DNA of 40,179 nt, taken from Winogradskya humida (GTDB lineage: Bacteria; Actinomycetota; Actinomycetes; Mycobacteriales; Micromonosporaceae). The stretch spans positions 1-40,179 of the forward strand of contig NZ_BOMN01000107.1 of NCBI RefSeq assembly GCF_016862215.1, written 5' to 3'. This document shows positions 32,328-39,382 of this stretch, in pieces. The number at the start of each line of letters is the position of its first letter. Within the stretch, counting starts at the first letter, position 1. A program made the position numbers and the translations under genes. The notes below the pieces were generated by a model. It made no database searches. It had not been told where the DNA came from and saw nothing but the letters and a program-made list of their open reading frames with translations.

Positions 32328-32416
32328 GCTGAGCCTCCCTCAGGCATGCCCTCGTGGCCCTCACTGTCGCGGCCGCGGGCCGCCAACGCTGAGTGCAGCT
32401 CGGTGCAGTCGGTCAT
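32324..32416 (-). CDS. Small 30-codon open frame coupled to importer genes
   Basis: A 30-residue frame starts MTDCTELHSALAARGRDSEG and ends in a Gly/Glu-rich tail. Its ATG overlaps the ATPase stop (ATGA at 32413-32416) and its TGA overlaps the permease GTG start (GTGA at 32324-32327). It has its own ribosome site AAGGAGA six bases before the ATG, as good as those of the neighbouring genes. Its 3' end contains the permease ribosome site. This arrangement indicates it is translated, whether as a functional microprotein or as a leader that couples ATPase and permease synthesis. I know no family for it; no membrane segment is seen and there is one Cys. Confidence 0.6.
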   Translation of the reverse strand: MTDCTELHSALAARGRDSEGHEGMPEGGSA

Positions 32417-33945
32417 GCCGGGTCTCCTTCCAGGAGGGACCCCGCCATCACGAGGTCCAGAACCGTGGCTTCGTCGATCTCGTCGGCGGGTGCTTCGTGG
32501 ATCAGGTGGCCCTCGCGCATGACCAGTACCCGGTCGGCCAGGCCGAGCACCTCGGGAACCTCGCTGGAGACCAGCAGCACGCCCACACCGCCGGCGGCGA
32601 GGTCGTGGATCACCTGGTAGAGCTCGGCGCGGGCGCCGACGTCGACACCGCGGGTCGGCTCGTCGAGCAGGAGCAGTTTGGTGCCGCCGAGCAGCCAGCG
32701 CCCGACGACGACCTTCTGCTGGTTGCCACCGGACAGGGTGCGCACCGGCCGGGTCACGTCGCGGGGACGCAGTTCGAGCTGGTCGGCGGTTTTCGCGGCG
32801 GCGGCGCGTTCCTTGGAGGTGTCGGTGAAGCCGCTCCGGGCGTACCCGGAGAATGAAGAGAGGGTCATGTTGCGGTAGATGGCCTCGTCGAGCAGCAACG
32901 CCTGGCTCTTGCGCTCCTCGGGCGCCATGCCCATGCCGTGCCGGACCGCCGCGCCGATGCTTCTGATCGTTCTGCCGCCGAGCTTGACCGTTCCGGCGTC
33001 CGCTTTGCGCGCGCCGAAGATGGTCTCGAGCAGTTCCGAACGTCCGGAGCCGACCAGTCCCGCGATGCCGACGATCTCGCCTGCGCGAACGGCCAGCGAG
33101 GCATCCGCGAACTCTCCCTCGCGGGTCAGGCCTTCGACCTCCAGCAGCGGCTCGCCCCCGGTCCGGTCGTCGCCGGGGGTCCGGGGCGGGAAGACGTACT
33201 CGATGGTCCGGCCGGTCATGCGGCTGACCAGGTCGCGGGTCGGGGTGTCGCGGGCGGGCAGGTTCGCCGCGGTGGTGCGGCCGTCCTTGAGGACGGTGAC
33301 CCGGTCGCCGATGTCGCGGATCTCCTCCAGGCGGTGCGAGATGTAGATGACCGCGATGCCCTGCGCCGTCAGCTCCCGGATGATCCGGAACAGGTTCTCC
33401 ACCTCGTCGTGGGCGAGCACGGCGCTCGGCTCGTCCATGACGATCAGCCGCGCGTCGTGCGACAACGCGCGTGCCATGCTCACGATCTGCTTGCCGGCCG
33501 CGGGCAACGAGCGCACCAGCCGGCGCGGCGGGATCTGGGCATGACCGAGACGGGCAAGGATTTCACGGGTACGCGCGGAAGTGGTCCGCCGGCGCAGGAA
33601 CCCCGCGCGACTCTGTTCGTGGCCGAGGAAGGCGTTCTCGGCAACCGACAGGTCATCGACGAGGTCGAGCTCCTGGTAGATCGTGGCGATCCCGGCGCGC
33701 ATCGCGGCCTGGGGCGAGGCCGGCGCGAACGGCTGCCCCTGCCAGGAGATGCTGCCCTCGTCCGCGTGGTGCACGCCGGCGAGCACCTTGATCAGCGTGG
33801 ACTTGCCGGCGCCGTTCTGGCCGAGCAGGCAGTGCACCTCGCCCTCGCGGACCTCCAGCTCCACGCCGTCCAGCGCGCGCACACCGGGGAACGTCTTGAC
33901 GACACCTTCGAGCTTGAGCACGACGTCTGCCGGGGAGGAGGTCAT
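32413..33945 (-). CDS. Sugar ABC transporter ATPase (RbsA/MglA family, two nucleotide domains)
   Basis: A 510-residue protein with two fused ATP-binding domains. The first has Walker A GQNGAGKST near residue 39 and Walker B LIVMDEPSAVLAHDE, with a divergent signature (RSLPAAGKQIVSMARAL). The second has a degenerate Walker A (GLVGSGRSE), a good signature LSGGNQQKVVVGRWL and LLLLDEPTRGVDVGA. One active and one degenerate site is normal in this family. It powers sugar import through the permease. Its ATG overlaps the ROK repressor stop (ATGA), and its stop overlaps a 30-codon frame. Confidence 0.95.
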   Translation of the reverse strand: MTSSPADVVLKLEGVVKTFPGVRALDGVELEVREGEVHCLLGQNGAGKSTLIKVLAGVHHADEGSISWQGQPFAPASPQAAMRAGIATIYQELDLVDDLSVAENAFLGHEQSRAGFLRRRTTSARTREILARLGHAQIPPRRLVRSLPAAGKQIVSMARALSHDARLIVMDEPSAVLAHDEVENLFRIIRELTAQGIAVIYISHRLEEIRDIGDRVTVLKDGRTTAANLPARDTPTRDLVSRMTGRTIEYVFPPRTPGDDRTGGEPLLEVEGLTREGEFADASLAVRAGEIVGIAGLVGSGRSELLETIFGARKADAGTVKLGGRTIRSIGAAVRHGMGMAPEERKSQALLLDEAIYRNMTLSSFSGYARSGFTDTSKERAAAAKTADQLELRPRDVTRPVRTLSGGNQQKVVVGRWLLGGTKLLLLDEPTRGVDVGARAELYQVIHDLAAGGVGVLLVSSEVPEVLGLADRVLVMREGHLIHEAPADEIDEATVLDLVMAGSLLEGDPA

Positions 33946-35120
33946 GACGCCTGCTCGAAGGCCGTGTCGCTGGCCAGCACCGCGGCGCCCGTCACGCCGG
34001 CCCGCGCGCCCAGCTCGCTGAGCACCACCGGCAGGTTCCCGGTCGCGAGCGGCAGGGATCGCCGGTAGACGACCGAGCGGATCTCGGCGAGCAGGATGTG
34101 GCCGAGCTGGGCGAGCCCACCCCCGATGACGATCATCGACGGGTTCGAGAAGCTGACCAGCGTGGCGAGCACCGAGCCGACCCGGCGGCCGCCGTCGCGG
34201 ATCAGCCGGATGCAGGTGACGTCGCCCTCCGCGGCACCCTCGGCCACGTCGCGGGCGGTGAGGGCCTTGCGGGTGGCGAGCCGGTCGGCCAGCGCCGGGG
34301 AGTCACCGGCGCGGGCGGCGGCCAGTGCGTCGCGGGCCAGTGCGGCGCCGCTGAACAGTGCCTCCAGGCAGCCTGCGTTGCCGCACGAGCACATCGGACC
34401 GTGCGAGTCGACCTGGATGTGCCCGATGTCGCCGGCGCAGCCGTCCACGCCCCGGTAGACGTCGCCGGCGAGGTGGATGCCGCAGCCGATGCCCGTACCT
34501 ATCTTGATGAACAGGAAGTCGTCGACCGAGTGAGCGACCCCGCCGTGCCGCTCGCCGATCGCCATGATGTTGACGTCGTTGTCGACCACGGCCGGGCAGC
34601 CGAACTCGCGGGTGAGCAGCTCACGCACCGGATAGCGGTCCCAGCCGGGCATGATCGGCGGGGAGACCGGCACGCCGTCGCGGAAACTGACGGGGCCGGG
34701 CACGCCGATTCCCACGGCGTCCAATTTGTCGTACGCCCCGTCGGTGCGCGCCTTCTCCAGCAGCTCGCTGACGCGGTGCAGGATCGCTTTCGGCCCGGAC
34801 CGGATGTCAGTGCTCTCGCGGTACGCCGCCACGGGCTCGAGGCGCCCGTTGGTGACCTCGATGTCGATGGAGCTCGCACCCAGGTCGACCGCGGCGAAGC
34901 GCAGCCGCGGGTGCAATTCGACCAGTGTGGACCGCCGCCCGCCACGGGACGCGGCCATACCGGCCTCCGCGATGTAGCCCCCGGCGACGAGCCTTTCGAC
35001 CTCGGCGAGCAGCCGCGGCCGGGTCAGATCGAGACGGTCGCCGAGCTCCGCCCGCGAGATCGGGCCTTCGTCGCGGAGCAGACGCAGCAGGCGATGATGC
35101 GGGGCGTCGACATTGTGCAC
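33942..35120 (-). CDS. ROK-family transcriptional repressor
   Basis: A 392-residue ROK protein: a winged helix at the N-terminus (HRLLRLLRDEGPISRAELGD, then LTRPRLLAEVERLVAGGYI) followed by a sugar-kinase-like domain with AVDLGASSIDIEVTNG, VVDNDVNIMAIGE and GTGIGCGIHLAGD. The zinc motif is CSCGNAGCLE. It most likely represses this importer operon until its sugar binds. The GTG at 35120 is chosen because GGAGG lies five bases upstream, while the GTG at 35126 overlaps that site. It is the first gene of the operon and coupled to the ATPase gene, so it would control itself. Confidence 0.92.
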   Translation of the reverse strand: MHNVDAPHHRLLRLLRDEGPISRAELGDRLDLTRPRLLAEVERLVAGGYIAEAGMAASRGGRRSTLVELHPRLRFAAVDLGASSIDIEVTNGRLEPVAAYRESTDIRSGPKAILHRVSELLEKARTDGAYDKLDAVGIGVPGPVSFRDGVPVSPPIMPGWDRYPVRELLTREFGCPAVVDNDVNIMAIGERHGGVAHSVDDFLFIKIGTGIGCGIHLAGDVYRGVDGCAGDIGHIQVDSHGPMCSCGNAGCLEALFSGAALARDALAAARAGDSPALADRLATRKALTARDVAEGAAEGDVTCIRLIRDGGRRVGSVLATLVSFSNPSMIVIGGGLAQLGHILLAEIRSVVYRRSLPLATGNLPVVLSELGARAGVTGAAVLASDTAFEQAS

Positions 35121-35138
35121 GGGCACCTCCGGCCGTTC

Positions 35139-35161
35139 ACACCGCCGAAACCAGGCGGTGT
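35139..35161. promoter_or_regulatory. Inverted repeat upstream of the ROK operon
   Basis: ACACCGCC-N7-GGCGGTGT, perfect 8-bp arms, centred about 30 bp before the ROK start. It is well placed as the operator of the autoregulated importer operon. Confidence 0.6.
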
Positions 35162-35224
35162 CACAGCCGTCACACTAGGGCCCTTCCGCCGCAGTAGTCC
35201 ATAGCTTCTCGTTGATCCCAGGAA

Positions 35225-35248
35225 ACTTTTGTCACCACAGTCAAAAGT
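35225..35248. terminator. Inverted repeat after the TetR gene
   Basis: ACTTTTG and CAAAAGT enclose a 10-nt loop directly after the minus-strand TetR stop. The stem is short and AT-rich, so it may be a weak terminator or a second operator of the importer operon. Confidence 0.45.
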
Positions 35249-35251
35249 GGT

Positions 35252-35812
35252 TTATCGCTTCGTGCGCAGACCGTCCAATGCGAACATCAGCACGCGGTCA
35301 CGCTGCTCGACGTCGACGAACGCCGCCGAGGTGAGACCGGAGACCAGGCGCAGGACGTCGTCGAAGGCGGCGTCGGCGCGGACCTCCCCGGCCTGCTGGG
35401 CGCGGAGCAGCAGCGGTTCGCCGGCCTCGTACATCGTGGCGCGGCAGGCTCTGAACATGTCGGACTCGCGGTTGAGCGCCTCGATGATGGCCCGCTTGGT
35501 CCCCACGTAGTCGACGAAGCGCTTCAGCCAGGTGGTCAGCGCGTCCCACGGCGGCAGATCCGTCACCTCGGCGGCGACCTTGCTGAGCTGGTTGATCTCC
35601 TCGACGTAGACGCTCTCGAAGAGATCCTTGCGCGTCGGGAAGTTGCGGTAGAGGGTACCGATGCCGACCCCGGCGCGCTTGGCGATGTCCTCGAGCGAGG
35701 CCTCGGTGCCGCCCTCGGCGAACGCGTCACGGGCCGCGGCGAGGAGCGCGTCGAAGTTGCGGCGGGCGTCGGCGCGCTGCGGGCGGCGTACGGTCACCGG
35801 CATTTCGGTCAT
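35252..35812 (-). CDS. TetR-family transcriptional regulator
   Basis: A 186-residue TetR-type repressor. The N-terminal helix-turn-helix reads EASLEDIAKRAGVGIGTLYRNFPTRKDLFE (helix 3 GIGTLYRNF), preceded by ALLAAARDAFAEGG; the rest is the ligand-binding helical bundle, with WLKRFVDYVGTKRAIIEAL. The ATG at 35812 has GGAGGG five bases upstream; a longer form from 35839 lacks a site. It diverges from an MFS efflux gene, and two palindromes lie between them, one covering the efflux start codon. This is the standard layout for a drug-responsive repressor/efflux pair. The inducer is unknown; the cluster product is a candidate. Confidence 0.93.
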   Translation of the reverse strand: MTEMPVTVRRPQRADARRNFDALLAAARDAFAEGGTEASLEDIAKRAGVGIGTLYRNFPTRKDLFESVYVEEINQLSKVAAEVTDLPPWDALTTWLKRFVDYVGTKRAIIEALNRESDMFRACRATMYEAGEPLLLRAQQAGEVRADAAFDDVLRLVSGLTSAAFVDVEQRDRVLMFALDGLRTKR

Positions 35813-35847
35813 GGTAACCCTCCTCACATCTCCCGGCATTGCGAACC

Positions 35848-35882
35848 GGAGGCATACCTCCGCTAAGGTGGAGGCATGCCTC
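35848..35882. promoter_or_regulatory. TetR operator pair overlapping the MFS start codon
   Basis: GGAGGCATACCTCC (35848-35861) and GGAGGCATGCCTC (35870-35882, core GAGGCATGCCTC perfectly palindromic) share the GGAGGCAT half-site, with centres about 22 bp apart. The ATG of the MFS gene (35876) lies inside the second site, and its ribosome site AAGGTGGAGG overlaps it. A possible -35 TTGCGA at 35839 puts the first site in the promoter spacer. Confidence 0.75.
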
Positions 35883-37357
35883 GACTTTATCAGAGCTCGC
35901 CGCGGATCACGTTTGCGGTGCTCGCGGCCGCCGCGGCCGCCTTCTCACTGATGCAGTCGCTGGTGACGCCGGTGCTGCCGACGATCCAGCAGGACCTGCA
36001 CACGAGCGCCGGGACCGTGACCTGGGTGCTCACCGCGTGGTTACTCTCCGCCTCGGTCGCGACCCCGCTGATGGGCCGGATCAGCGACATGCTCGGCAAG
36101 GACCGCACGCTGCTGGTCGCGCTCGCCGCGATCGCCGTCGGCTGCCTGCTCGCCGCGATCGCCCCTAACATCGGCGTGCTCATCGTCGCCCGGATCATCC
36201 AGGGCCTCGGCGGCGCCGTCTTCCCCGTCTCGTTCGGCATCATCCGCGACGAGTTCCCGCCCGCCCGGGTCGCCTCCGCGGTCGGGGTGCTGGCCGCCGT
36301 CATCGCCAGCGGCAGCGGCCTCGGCATCGTGCTCGCCGGCCCGATCGTCGGCGCGCTGGACTGGCGCTGGCTGTTCTGGATCCCGATGATCGTGGTCGTC
36401 CTCGTCGGGGTGCTCGCCTGGCGCGTCGTCCCCGCCTCACCCGTGCGCACCCCCGGCAAGGTCAACTGGCTGTCGGCGGCACTGCTCTCGGGGTGGCTCG
36501 TCGCTCTTCTGCTCCCACTCAGTAAAGCGACCGCGTGGGGATGGGGCTCCGGGCGTACCGTCGGACTGTTTGTTGTCGCGCTTGTGCTCTTTGCCGGATG
36601 GTTCGTCGCTGAGCTGCGGTCGGCCAACCCGTTGATCGACATGCGCATGATGCGGCTGCCCGCGGTCTGGACCACCAACCTGGTCGCCCTGCTCTTCGGC
36701 GCCGCGATGTTCGGCGTCTTCGCCTTCCTGCCGCAGCTCATGCAGGTGCCGGCTTCCACCGGCTACGGATTCGGCGAGGACATCACCGGCGCCGGGCTGC
36801 TCATGCTGCCGATGCTGGTCGCCATGGCCGTCTTCGGCTCGCTCAGCGGACCGCTCTCGCGGTGGGCCGGCAGCAAGGCACAGCTGCTCATCGGCGCCGG
36901 CCTGGGCACCCTCGCCTGCCTGGCGTTCGCGCTGCGGCACGACGAGAAATGGGCGGTCGCGGTGGGCGGCGCGGTCTTCGGGATCGGGCTCGGCCTGGTC
37001 TACTCATCGCTGATCAACCTGATCGTCCAGGCGGTGCCGCCGCACCAGACCGGCACGGCGAGCGGCATGAACACCAATATCCGTACGGTCGGAGCGTCCA
37101 TCGGCACAGCCGTCGTCAGCGCCGTCATCACCAGCCACCCGGCCGCCGCCACCGGACTGCCCGGCTCCGCCGCCGGACTGCCCGCCTCCGCCGCCGGACT
37201 GCCCGCCGAGAGCGGCTACACGATCGCGTTCCTGCTCCTCGCGGCTGCCGGGGCCGCCGCCTTCCTGGTGGCGCTGCTGGTTCCCGCCGCCAAGCGGGTC
37301 GCACCTCCCGCGGCCACGCCTGCTGTCCTTCCGGAGCTGGCGCCCGTCGAGGTCTGA
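35876..37357 (+). CDS. MFS multidrug efflux transporter, DHA2 (14-TM) family
   Basis: A 493-residue proton-driven efflux protein with about 14 hydrophobic segments. The N-terminal LVTPVLPTIQQDLHTSAGTV and WVLTAWLLSASVATPLMGRI, the RISDMLGKDRTLL loop (motif A) and the GSGLGIVLAGPIVGALDWRW stretch (motif C) place it in DHA2. The late GTASGMNTNIRTVGASIGTA is also typical. A short repeated stretch, GLPGSAAGLPASAAGLPA, lies in the outer loop before the last segment and comes from a 21-bp DNA repeat (37154 onward). The gene diverges from TetR and its start codon lies within the operator. It may export a toxic product, possibly that of the neighbouring cluster. Confidence 0.95.
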   Translation: MPRLYQSSPRITFAVLAAAAAAFSLMQSLVTPVLPTIQQDLHTSAGTVTWVLTAWLLSASVATPLMGRISDMLGKDRTLLVALAAIAVGCLLAAIAPNIGVLIVARIIQGLGGAVFPVSFGIIRDEFPPARVASAVGVLAAVIASGSGLGIVLAGPIVGALDWRWLFWIPMIVVVLVGVLAWRVVPASPVRTPGKVNWLSAALLSGWLVALLLPLSKATAWGWGSGRTVGLFVVALVLFAGWFVAELRSANPLIDMRMMRLPAVWTTNLVALLFGAAMFGVFAFLPQLMQVPASTGYGFGEDITGAGLLMLPMLVAMAVFGSLSGPLSRWAGSKAQLLIGAGLGTLACLAFALRHDEKWAVAVGGAVFGIGLGLVYSSLINLIVQAVPPHQTGTASGMNTNIRTVGASIGTAVVSAVITSHPAAATGLPGSAAGLPASAAGLPAESGYTIAFLLLAAAGAAAFLVALLVPAAKRVAPPAATPAVLPELAPVEV

Positions 37358-37364
37358 CATGGTT

Positions 37365-37395
37365 GCGGCGGGCGACCTGTGTGGTCGCCCGCCGC
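37365..37395. terminator. Bidirectional terminator after the MFS gene
   Basis: A perfect 13-bp stem GCGGCGGGCGACC with GGTCGCCCGCCGC, loop TGTGT, followed by TTTCGTTCT. It sits between the convergent MFS and YihY-type genes. Confidence 0.9.
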
Positions 37396-37408
37396 TTTCG
37401 TTCTGCTG

Positions 37409-38506
37409 CTAGTTCGTACTCAACCCCTGCTCGCTGCCCTTCTTGAGCTTGCGGTCGTCGCGCAGCTGCAGGAACGGCTCGTCGTCAGGGTCGTGACCAG
37501 CGGCGATCGCCCGGCCGCGCTCCAGCTCGGCGTCGAGCTCGGCGCCCAGCATGATCGCCATGTTCGTGATCCAGAGCCAGACCAGGAACGCGATGACACC
37601 ACCGAGCGTGCCGTACGTCTTGTTGTAGTTGGCGAAGTACGCCAGGTAGAGCGCGAACCCACCGGACGCCACGACCCAGAGCAGCACGGCGAAGATCCCG
37701 CCCGGGCTGATCCAGCGGAAGCCACCGGTCTTGGCGTTCGGCGACGCCCAGTAGAGAATCGCGAACATCAGGCTCACCAGGATGATCAGCACCGGCCACT
37801 TGGCGATGTTCCAGGTGGTCACGGCCGCCGACCCGAGCCCGATCGTGTCACCCACGGCCTCGGCCAGGCTGCCGGTGAAGACCACGATCACCGCGGAGAG
37901 AATCAGCATCACGCCGACGATCGCAGTGACACCGACCCGGATCGGGAGCGTCTTCCAGATCGGCCGGCCCTCGGGCACGTCGTAGATCGCATTGGACGCC
38001 CGCATGAACGCGGCGATGTATCCCGACGCCGACCAGAACGCCAGCACCAGACCGAAGATCGCGGCGAAGCTCGCCGTCCCCGAGTCCGACACCTGACCGA
38101 CCACCTGGTTGACCAGGTCCTTGATCTGATCCGGGGCAACCTGGTTCAGAGTCTCGGTGACGGTCTCCTTCCCGTCCTTGCTCAGCAGGCCAAGGATGGA
38201 GACCAGCACCAGTGCGCCGGGGAAGATCGACAGCACGCCGTAATAGGTCAGCGCCGCCGCCCAGTCCGAGATGTTGTCCTCGGAAAACTGCTTGAACGTC
38301 CGCTTCAGCGCCGCGAAAATGCCCTTACCGTGCAGCTGGGCAGGGCTGTCCGGGCCGGCCTTCGGGTCCGGCGCGTCAAGGTTGTAGTCCTTGTCCTCAC
38401 CGGTCCGCGTGGTCGCCGTCGCATCGATGTCGTGGCCCTTACCGCCGGCATCCCGTGCTCCGGCAGCGTGAGCGCCATCTTTGTCGTCTTCGTGCCGGAG
38501 CTTCAT
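37409..38506 (-). CDS. YihY/BrkB-family inner membrane protein
   Basis: A 365-residue protein with a charged N-terminal tail of about 60 residues (Asp/Lys/Gly-rich) and six or so hydrophobic segments. NISDWAAALTYYGVLSIFPGAL, AFWSASGYIAAFMRASNAIY, GGFRWISPGGIFAVLLW and YGTLGGVIAFLVWLWITN are family hallmarks. The C-terminal tail is charged (LQLRDDRKLKKGSEQ). The ATG at 38506 has GGAGGG ten bases upstream; a longer start at 38551 is less likely. YihY proteins are widespread, once called RNase BN in error, and their role is still unclear. The gene stands alone. Confidence 0.92.
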   Translation of the reverse strand: MKLRHEDDKDGAHAAGARDAGGKGHDIDATATTRTGEDKDYNLDAPDPKAGPDSPAQLHGKGIFAALKRTFKQFSEDNISDWAAALTYYGVLSIFPGALVLVSILGLLSKDGKETVTETLNQVAPDQIKDLVNQVVGQVSDSGTASFAAIFGLVLAFWSASGYIAAFMRASNAIYDVPEGRPIWKTLPIRVGVTAIVGVMLILSAVIVVFTGSLAEAVGDTIGLGSAAVTTWNIAKWPVLIILVSLMFAILYWASPNAKTGGFRWISPGGIFAVLLWVVASGGFALYLAYFANYNKTYGTLGGVIAFLVWLWITNMAIMLGAELDAELERGRAIAAGHDPDDEPFLQLRDDRKLKKGSEQGLSTN

Positions 38507-38636
38507 AATCGGGGATCCCTCCAGGGGCACTACACATCGAATCGTCACCACAGGCCCTCACGTACGGCCTGAGCAGGTGATGCCCGTCATGTCGCAGCTC
38601 TAACCCCAGGTCCGCCATTTGGCTCACATACTACGG

Positions 38637-38665
38637 TTGACGTTATATGGTGCCGGACTTAATAT
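38637..38665 (+). promoter_or_regulatory. Promoter for a leaderless PadR gene
   Basis: TTGACG (38637-38642) and TAATAT (38660-38665) are 17 bp apart, a near-consensus vegetative promoter. The PadR ATG starts at 38673, eight bases after the -10 box, so the transcript would begin at or next to the start codon. Confidence 0.8.
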
Positions 38666-38672
38666 CGGCCCC

Positions 38673-39008
38673 ATGCAAGAACCGACCTTCCTCATCCTCA
38701 CCGCCCTAGCAGCCCAACCCCTCCACGGCTACGGCGTCATCCAATCCGTCACCACCCTCTCCGCCGGCGACGTCAACCTCCGCCCCGGCACCCTCTACGG
38801 CGCCCTCGACCGCCTGGCCGAGCAGGGCATGATCGAGGTCGACCGAGAAGAAGCCATCGAAGGCCGCCTCCGCCGCTACTACCGCCTCAGCGAACCCGGC
38901 GCCAAAGCCCTCCAGGACCAGGCCACCCGCCTCCGCCGCAACGCCGCAGCCGCCGAACTCCAACTCGGCAAACGCCCCGGCTTCACCCTCGGCGTGGCCG
39001 GCGCTTGA
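38673..39008 (+). CDS. PadR-family transcriptional regulator
   Basis: A 111-residue PadR-type winged-helix protein. The start EPTFLILTALAAQPLHGYGVI is the family signature; NLRPGTLYGALDRLAEQGMI holds the recognition helix and GRLRRYYRLSEPGAKAL the wing. A C-terminal helix for dimer contacts is short here. PadR proteins usually repress a neighbouring transporter or their own gene. No co-directional partner follows: the next 360 bp are repeats. The ATG at 38673 has no ribosome site and sits eight bases after the -10 box, so translation is probably leaderless. A longer frame from 38619 would include the promoter and is rejected. Confidence 0.92.
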   Translation: MQEPTFLILTALAAQPLHGYGVIQSVTTLSAGDVNLRPGTLYGALDRLAEQGMIEVDREEAIEGRLRRYYRLSEPGAKALQDQATRLRRNAAAAELQLGKRPGFTLGVAGA

Positions 39009-39370
39009 TCTCAGCCCCCTGAGTGCAGCCCTCGAGCTCAACCCCCTGACCGCGGGCCCTGTGCTCAACCCCCTGAGTGCAGCCCTCGAGCTCAACCTCC
39101 TGAACGCGAGCCCTGGGCTCAACCCCCTGAGCGCAGCCCTCGAGCTCAACCCCTGAACGCGGGCCCTGGGCTCAACCCCCTGAGCGCAGCCCTCGAGCTC
39201 AACCCTCTGAGCGCAGCCCTCAAGCTCCGACCTCCTAGGAGCGGGCCCTGGGCGAAGCCCTTTGAAGGCGGACTCTGGGCTCAGCCCTTTGAGCACAACC
39301 CCCTACATCTCAGACCCCTACATCTCAGACCCCTACATCTCAGACCCCTACATCTCAGACCCCTGCGCTC
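39009..39370. repeat. Intergenic tandem repeats, no gene
   Basis: The first 230 bp carry degenerate copies of a unit around GCAGCCCTCGAGCTCAACC joined by CCCTGAGCGC or GGGCCCTGGGCTCAACCCC, with a spacing of about 28 or 55 bp. At 39301-39360 there are four exact copies of the 15-mer CCCTACATCTCAGAC. Open frames across this region are only periodic peptides from the repeats and are not credited. Confidence 0.85.
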
Positions 39371-39382
39371 ATGCCCCCGGGC

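Noticed and set aside
32413..33945. Loss of function in the ATPase because of its odd first-domain signature (LPAAGKQ) and second Walker A (GSGRSE)
   Set aside because: Sugar ABC ATPases of the RbsA/MglA type normally have one degenerate site; the first Walker A and the second signature are good.
38706..39296. Minus-strand frame with repeated peptides such as LSSRAALRGLSP
   Set aside because: The periodic peptide comes from the intergenic DNA repeats, and the frame runs antisense through the PadR gene.
39301..39360. Possible CRISPR array (four 15-bp repeats)
   Set aside because: Repeats are directly adjacent with no spacers, too short and not palindromic; no cas genes nearby.
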